This document shows, in pieces, positions 58,001-64,000 of a stretch of DNA of 64,000 nt. The stretch is from contig JACKQL020000077.1 of NCBI GenBank assembly GCA_018296165.2, forward strand, positions 62,001-126,000, given 5' to 3'. Under the pieces are notes generated by a model, which did not search any database, was not told the DNA's origin, and saw only the letters and a program-made list of their open reading frames with translations. Every line of letters starts with the position of its first letter. Position 1 is the first letter of the stretch. Origin of the DNA: Termitomyces sp. T153. Taxonomy: Eukaryota; Basidiomycota; Agaricomycetes; Agaricales; Lyophyllaceae. The position numbers and the translations under genes were made by a program.

Positions 58001-59939
58001 GACCACCAACGCTAGTGATCGGAGAACAGGAGCAGTCCTCAGCTTTGGAGATACCTGGGAATCTGCGAGACCAGTGGCGTATGACTCATACCAACTAAAC
58101 TCAGCAGAGGAAAATTACCCAGTCCACGAGCGAGAACTCCTGGTGATTGTGAAAGCCCTGAAAAGGTGGAGGTCCAGTCTCCTAGGCGTACACTTCAAAG
58201 TCTACACTGACCATCGGACGCTGGAGTATTTCCAGTCACAGAAGGAAATGTCTCGATGGCAGGCAAGGTGGTCGATGTTCTTGGCTGATTTTGACTATGA
58301 GATTGTGTACATACAAGGGGAGGACAACACCGTGGCTGATGCGCTGTCGCATATGCCAGAGGAGAGCCCCAATGCAGTGTTCGCAGCATGCGCACTTGCG
58401 TACACCTGCTCACTGCCAAAGATCAAGATCGCAGGAGGTGCACTACATATCACAACAGATGAAAAGTTCTTGAAGGAGATTGTCACCAGATACGAAGGAG
58501 ATACCTTCGCCAAGCAGGTGCTCAGGGACATCGAGATGGGAAGCATGGAGGGGGCACATGAAAAGAATGGCCTCATATATGTGGGACAACGGCTCCTAAT
58601 CCCAAACAACACCCACATCCAGGAGACGTTATACCATCTGGCCCACGACAACCTGGGTCATTTCGGATTTGAAAAGAGTTACCACGCACTGCAGAACTCA
58701 TATTACTGGCCAAACATGAGGCATGAGTTGGAGCAGGCATACATACCATCATGCGTTCCCTGCCAGAGGAACAAGGATTGAACATTGAAGCCAGCGGGTC
58801 CACTACACCCCCTCCCAGTCCCAGACAAGAGATTCGCAGTTGTAGGGATAGACTTTGTGGGGCCCCTGCCCGAGGAAGATGGCATGGACACAGTCATGTC
58901 CATGACAGACTTGATGGGAGCAGACATAAGGCTGGCCCCGACACACTCGTCGTATTTGGCCGCGCAGGTTGCCACAGTCCTATTTGACAAATGGTATTGC
59001 GAGAACGGGCTGATGGACGAGATCATATCTGACAGAGATCATCTTTTCATTGCAGAAGTATGGAAGGAACTACACAAACTCACCAGCGTAAAGCTGAAAA
59101 TGTCCATGTCCTACCACCCTGAGACTGATGGAGGGAGCGAGAAGACAAACAAGACGGTGGTACAGGCAATCAGGTATCATGTCAACAGAAACCAGAAGGG
59201 ATGGAAAAGAACCCTTCCCCGCATCCATTTTGCGATCATAAACACTGTGAGCACCTTGACAGGGTTTTCCCCATTCCAACTGAAGATGGGGAGGTTGCCG
59301 CGGGTCATTCCCCTGCTAGCACCACTGCTTGAAGGAGCCATGGCAGAAATGATCATGGCATGCAAGATCGTGGCCAAATTGGAGGCAGATGTAAAAGAGG
59401 CGCAGGACAACTTACTCGCGGCAAAGATATGACAGGCATACCACACGAACAAACACAGGGCGCCAGAAGACAAATATCAGAAGGGTGACCTTGTTATGCT
59501 ATTGACAAAGCACTGACAAAGGAACTACAAGAGGAAAGGGAAGAAGCACGTTGCCAAGTTCATGCCTAGGAATGACGGTCCATACAAGGTGATAGCCACC
59601 TTCCCAAAATGTTCAGAATACACTTTACGCCTGCCCAATTCAAACCAATCCTTCTCCGGGTTCCATGCGAGTTTACTCAAGTGGCACATACCCAACAATC
59701 CAGCTCTCTTCTCCAACAGAGAATACGCACGGCCTGGGCCAGTGGTGACAGAAGATGGCGCGAAGGACCAGTACCTGATCAAAAAGATCATTGACGCACA
59801 ACAACATGGACGGGGAAAACAGTACCTGGTGCGATGGGTCGGATATGGGCCCGACCATGATGAGTGGCTTCCTGGGGTGGAACTGGAGGACTGCAAGGCT
59901 CTGAATGCGTGGGAGGCCAAGAATGGGGTAGAAGTTTGA
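55029..59939 (+). pseudogene. Gag-pol polyprotein gene of element E
   Basis: One frame of about 1,637 codons runs without any frameshift but with TGA stops at 55317, 55959, 56691, 57156, 58779, 59430 and 59514; the final TGA is at 59937. Domains are: gag (55341-55940, with LKDCPMLMLGRLDIKKFQEW), a Cys/His knuckle (CTRCWVFYCGH), protease with LLDNGCPSTVIS near 56410, RT with KIFGKLDMTNSFF and MPMGGCNVP, RNase H near 58000, and a HHCC integrase finger. The integrase core follows (DFVGPLPEED; catalytic Asp in MTDLM and SDRDHLF, Glu in GGSEKTNK), then a chromodomain (YLVRWVGYGPDHDEWLP). The RT motif reads YMDN instead of YMDD and RNase H starts VTTNASD instead of VTTDASD. The true initiation codon is uncertain. 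Confidence 0.9.
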
Positions 59940-59960
59940 CAGGGAACGCGAAGTTTCTGA

Positions 59961-59972
59961 AGGGGGGAGGAG
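59961..59972 (+). promoter_or_regulatory. Polypurine tract of element E
   Basis: AGGGGGGAGGAG lies immediately 5' of the 3' LTR, the standard position of the plus-strand primer for reverse transcription. Confidence 0.85.
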
Positions 59973-60215
59973 TGTAAGGATGCTGGGGCATCCTCACAAC
60001 GAAACAAGAAGTAAAGTTGAGATAAGTGGGGTCACATGACACATACCAGACCAATTTGGAAACTCACCCTTGTTGTTCTCTCAACTAATTTACAAATAAC
60101 AAAGGTGAGGAAAGACCTATATTATATTTCACAAGGTCAACTAATTTACGAACAACAAAGAAACCATTGTCTTGTCTGTTGGTTCGAGTGAGGCTGATAA
60201 ACCATCAGCCTTTCA
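59973..60215 (+). repeat. 3' LTR of element E
   Basis: 243 bp, same ends as the 5' LTR. The CACGTG of the 5' copy is CACATG here. Flanked by the polypurine tract on the left and the resumed family A LTR on the right. Confidence 0.9.
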
Positions 60216-60608
60216 CTGCTGAACTTCCACCCATGCCCCGCACCTATTTCGATTAGTCCCGATGCACCCTTGGCTAACTGCGACGCCTCCCCAGCTAACT
60301 CCGACGGCCCCCTGGCCAACTTCAACGCCTTCCCCGCAGCCACTGACACTTACCCTGGATCTCCTGAACCCCGAGAACCACCCCCGCTGTTCCCGGTCTT
60401 TGCCACCCATCATCAACTCAACACCCTGGCTCCTCCGACCCATTCTGGAGTATCACGACAACCTCGGAGCGACCTGCATTCCCAAGTGATCCCATCAACA
60501 TATCAACATGGCCCGACCCTTGATCACAACCGACACCTGCCAACTCCATTGAGCTCTGCCAAGCCCTGCCGCCACAGCTGACGTACTCCAAAGTTCTCCA
60601 GTAATCAG

Positions 60609-60653
60609 TATATAAGACGTCGAGTAGCTCTTCATACTCTAGTCTTGATATTA
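60609..60653 (+). promoter_or_regulatory. TATA box and predicted transcript start of family A LTR
   Basis: TATATAAGAC at 60609-60618 is followed about 30 nt later by AGTCTTGATATTA (60641-60653), the spacing expected between TATA and +1. The same pair occurs in the copies at 35052-36034 and 48315-49432. The sequence at the predicted start is the one complementary to the segment after the LTR. Confidence 0.6.
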
Positions 60654-61336
60654 CCTACCTATTGTTAATGTTACCTATGGTCTGATTGTTTTCTTTCTCA
60701 TGTTCCATGTTCCATGTCTTGTTTTCCTTACTCTCAGTCTCCCAGTCTTATCTCAGTCTCCCAGTCTTATCTCAGTCTCCTGGTCTTGTCTTGTCTCCAT
60801 TTTGTTATCATTCTCGTTATCGTTTCATATCTCCATGTGAATCTATTCTTGTTCCATCTTGACTCCATTTCATTTCATCTGATGCTGTCTTGATGACTCT
60901 GTCCGGCCGTTGTGCCCAAGTCTTCCTCAACCTTAACGACCTCATGAACTCCACAATTATGATTACGAACCCTGACACTCTTTCACCAGATCCAAACCTC
61001 GCTCTTTGCTCGGTTCTGGACTCCATCAACCCCAATTGATCTTCCATCAAACCCCAGCTCTGCTCCCATTGATTGCATAGCCTCCTACCCCTTCACATCC
61101 ACAAATCTCCCATATGGTCTTCTGCCTGAACCCTGCCAAGCCCATCCCATTTCCTCACAATCCAACTTCTCCAGACCTCCCCAGACCTGTTCGGATCACA
61201 TCCCACCGACTATCCGCACAAGCAATCAGTGTCCAGAATGCTTTCGAGTGTCCGGTTGCCAGTGCAAGGGGATCACACCCACCTAGTAAGGACTCGCCCA
61301 GTGCAGCTGAGCCCCCGTGATCAGCAGAACCTGACA

Positions 61337-61349
61337 TAATATCAAGACT
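61337..61349 (+). promoter_or_regulatory. Self-complementary primer-binding site of family A
   Basis: TAATATCAAGACT starts at the first base after the LTR. Its reverse complement AGTCTTGATATTA is found exactly at 60641-60653, the predicted 5' end of the transcript. This 13-nt perfect match in the primer-binding position is the arrangement known from Tf1/sushi-type retrotransposons, whose RNA 5' end folds back to prime reverse transcription. Confidence 0.7.
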
Positions 61350-64000
61350 CTACCTTACCCTGTCTGTGATGCCCACACTATCTCTGCACACACAATCAAA
61401 TAACTCTGATGTCTATGGTCTACCCATGCCTGGAAATCCTTTTGATTCATATGGCCCTGCCCAATTTGCTGAGGCACATTGAGTTGCGGATCCAACACCA
61501 AACATCCCCTCCGCTCCGGTTACATCCATACAACGGCTCCCCCCACGGACACCCTCCCCAACCCACACCCAACCTCAAACCCCTCACGCAGACCGTCAAA
61601 TCATCCCCCACCCCACCCTTACCCTCTCCACCAACTCCGTTCCCTCGCACAAAGTTGACTCCGACGTCACCCAAAGAACAGCATTCTAAAACCTGGTGAC
61701 CATCCGACCAAATGAGCGACAATGTCTCTGGCACTGTGCCAACCCTCCAACAAACAATAATGCCAACCCACTGCAAAACAGTCACCCATTGTGCAAAGGA
61801 TTGCCAGCCACAATGAGACCACTGAGAACGCACTTCCCCAAAGCCCACCTGTGGATCCACCGACCCACTAGCAACCCCGCAGACTGACAAATGCGACTAA
61901 TCACCAACAACATTACCAAACCCTACTACCGACCACCTGACCCTCACCGCGATCACCCCTGAGGAACCATGCCCTCTGACAACTAGCCCCAAAATCACCA
62001 AAATCAAGCTCAACCCAACAACCCCAACAACAGAGCAAGAACCCCAGACCTAGGCTACGCTCCAACCCCAGAACCTGCTTCTGGTCAGTTGGGGACCTCG
62101 GTCGACTCGGCCGTCACCTCCGCCCAACAAATGAAAGGGCCCCGACACCTCCAACCTGACCCCAACAACCCCGGAACAAGACCAAGACATCCCTGACCTT
62201 CTAGACGGTCAGGAAAAGAATGGCTACGCACCTCCACCCTGCCACCCAAAGCACAGCCCCAAAGTTAACAAGGAGAACCATGGCACCCCAACTCTCAACA
62301 AGGAACAACTCCGGACTGTGCCGCTATTTCAACACCTTCTCCCACACAATCCGGAACTCCTGACATCGAGGACCCTTGATGCTGACCTTCCCTGCATGCC
62401 ACTCCCAAACCTAAACTCCACCACCAGACTCCGCCACCTCCCACAAAGGAACCCCCAGCATAGGAGCTACCCTGAACTAACTATAGGAAAAAGGACCCTA
62501 TACAAAGTAGTTCCCCTAAGTACTCTAAATTTGCTGACATGTTCATATAAGGGAGGGAGAAGCCCCACCATCATCCAGAGAACGTCAATCAGCCGCTCAA
62601 GCGACCTGACAACCCAAAGGGCACATGCTCCGATATCCTTAAAGGACCTCCCCCACCTGGCTCGATGACCCAAACAACCCTGCGCCAGCCCAAAACTGCC
62701 CGACCCACCCCTCTGACCCACTCCGAACCCCTCGACGCAGCTCCGGACCCTGGCAACATGACTCCAGGGCCTCCGCTCCAACTCCAACATTTGATCAAGG
62801 AGACCTACAGCGCCAACCCAACAACAATGCCCTGGTAGCCCCAACTCCGCAACATAAATCACCACCAGCTCCAAATCCCGCCCCTATGCCGGAATATGTC
62901 CATTGAACAGGGACCACATCATTGGAGTACCCAGAAGCAAGCCACATGCGAAGTATCCTCTTTGGAGTACCCAGAAGCAGGCCACATGTGAAGTACCCTC
63001 TCCAGAGTACCCTAAGGTTGCTGACGCCCTCCCCAAAAAGATGCTGCACGCCCCAACAATAATTTGACACTGAAGGAAGTGCCGCCCACCCACAACTAGC
63101 AAAGGACATCACATGCTGTGACCCCGCCCTCGGAGTCCCAGCCCACCACCGTCCCACTCCCCTCGCCCAACACAGATCGCTCCCAACAAGAAAACAAAAA
63201 AAACTCTGGGACCCTCAAAGTAATTCCCCCAAAAGTTTCACACACCCCCAGAGAACCCAACCACAACTGATGGAGATCAACCCCGGAGCCCAAGAAATGA
63301 TGAAGTGGCCCCTCCGACTCTGCCCCGAACCCTTGAGGGACAAGAGACAACCCCCAAGGAAGCATACCAAAACCTACCCCACCCCCTCCATTCGTAGTAA
63401 CCCCTGGACCACTCCAGAACACAAGTGGAAGAATGCCCTAACCCTGTCAACAGACTAAACCCACCCCCCAACCCCCATACCAACTCCGAACCCCTGGTCC
63501 TTGCGCTGGGAATGACAGACCAACAAAATATGTTTTGGGCCTGTTTCCCCACTCCGCAACCCCCAAAGTCTTTCTGCTGGGATGATCCATTGCCAACCAG
63601 ACCCCACACTACCCCTACCAAAAGAAGCACCCCAAGCCATAGAAGACAAAAGCAATGTCACATAGGTGGCCTGGGACCCACAGACCCCAACTCTGGACCA
63701 GGAGAAACTTATGGGGACTGGTCACTCCAAATCCTGCCCCCTTGTCACCGGCACTCTGAAGCACACCAAACACCCCTGAGCACACCTGCCCATGAACACG
63801 ACCCTCTGGAGTGCGACGTTGACCAGAACCAATATTTTGGAACACAACAAAGCCCCAACCCCATGTGCCTTTCGTCGAATACAATACTCCGGAGCTCAAC
63901 AGAACCCCGCCATATGCAGCCCCACCAAAACATAGATCCCAGGGCAACCCAAGTCAAGGAATTGGATCCTCACCCTGAGGGAGTATCTCCACCCCCATGC
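61350..64000 (+). mobile_element. Internal region of family A element, 5' part
   Basis: C-rich on the plus strand with no frame that looks coding. It aligns in inverse orientation with 48301-46675 (for example TTATATAAACATGTCAGTGA near 47451 against TGACATGTTCATATAAGGGA near 62536) and with 53582-52050. Near 62925 and 62973 two copies of a motif around GGAGTACCCAGAAGCA(A/G)GCC follow each other. The element continues past the window edge. Confidence 0.65.

Larger units (their letters stand above)
54721..60215 (+). mobile_element. Ty3/Gypsy chromovirus E, full length but inactivated
   Basis: A 5,495 bp element with two 243 bp LTRs, one gag-pol frame, a polypurine tract before the 3' LTR and a candidate 5-bp target duplication (CTGCC at 54716-54720, CTGCT at 60216-60220). 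It carries gag, protease, RT, RNase H, integrase and chromodomain in Ty3/Gypsy order. Seven in-frame TGA codons and two active-site substitutions inactivate it. It is the youngest layer here: it interrupts A, which interrupts B, and still has many CG dinucleotides. Confidence 0.9.
54643..61336 (+). repeat. LTR of family A, plus orientation, split by element E
   Basis: The LTR occupies 54643-54720 and 60216-61336. The left part (TGCTGTCATGACCCG, CCTGGACCCCTGCACATCG) and right part (GAACTTCCAC, then TTGGCTAACTGCGACG) align with consecutive segments of the inverted copy at 49432-48315. Element E was therefore inserted into it. The LTR starts directly in the B integrase zinc-binding region and ends CCTGACA. 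Internal A sequence follows to the end of the window, so this is the 5' LTR. Without E it is about 1.2 kb. Confidence 0.8.

Overview
This is a nuclear contig from a filamentous basidiomycete, most likely an Agaricomycete with a transposon-rich genome. The evidence is many short spliced exons with 50-60 bp GT-AG introns, intron-containing tRNA genes, protein families typical of Agaricomycetes (Kelch plus MYND, DUF2235, fucose-permease-like MFS), and nested chromodomain Ty3/Gypsy elements.

Left part (1-32 kb), mainly host genes. In order: a partial multi-pass membrane protein gene cut by the left edge (minus); a decayed MYND-finger gene; a large multi-exon LAA1/HEATR5-type HEAT-repeat gene (2954-9832); a convergent Kelch-repeat plus MYND gene (minus, to 9917); a three-exon FAD-dependent monooxygenase (12655-14088); a relic DDE transposase; a long gene-poor stretch; a DUF3445 heme-dependent N-demethylase-like gene (19051-20360); tRNA-Glu(UUC); a five-exon Rho2-like GTPase (21966-22787); a fucose-permease-like MFS transporter (minus, 23076-24889); a pogo-type transposase relic carrying an inserted zinc-knuckle gag fragment; tRNA-Ser(CGA); and a DUF2235 hydrolase gene (minus, 27750-29909). 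I see no sign that these genes form one pathway. They look like ordinary housekeeping or accessory genes.

Right part (32-64 kb), layered transposons with no recognisable host gene. I use working names: family A (LTR about 1.1 kb, no pol seen), B and D (chromodomain Gypsy pol, minus strand), C (LTR about 0.2 kb with a gag) and E (LTR 243 bp, a nearly complete chromovirus, plus strand). Between about 32 and 46.5 kb the sequence is old and nearly devoid of CG dinucleotides. E (54721-60215) sits inside an LTR of A, which sits inside the integrase of B. A second A copy (46642-53582) splits the chromodomain of the same B element and is arranged internal-3'-half / LTR / internal-5'-half, as expected for a circularly permuted copy.

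Main points for a second look: (1) family A has a primer-binding segment directly after its LTR that is complementary to its own predicted transcript start, the hallmark of Tf1/sushi-type self-priming; (2) the circularly permuted A copy; (3) a degenerate coiled-coil/cysteine-cluster gene lying antisense inside A; (4) element E has one uninterrupted gag-pol frame broken only by seven TGA codons plus two catalytic Asp-to-Asn changes, all explicable as CpG transitions, with LTRs that differ almost only at CpG sites. All alignments were made by eye.
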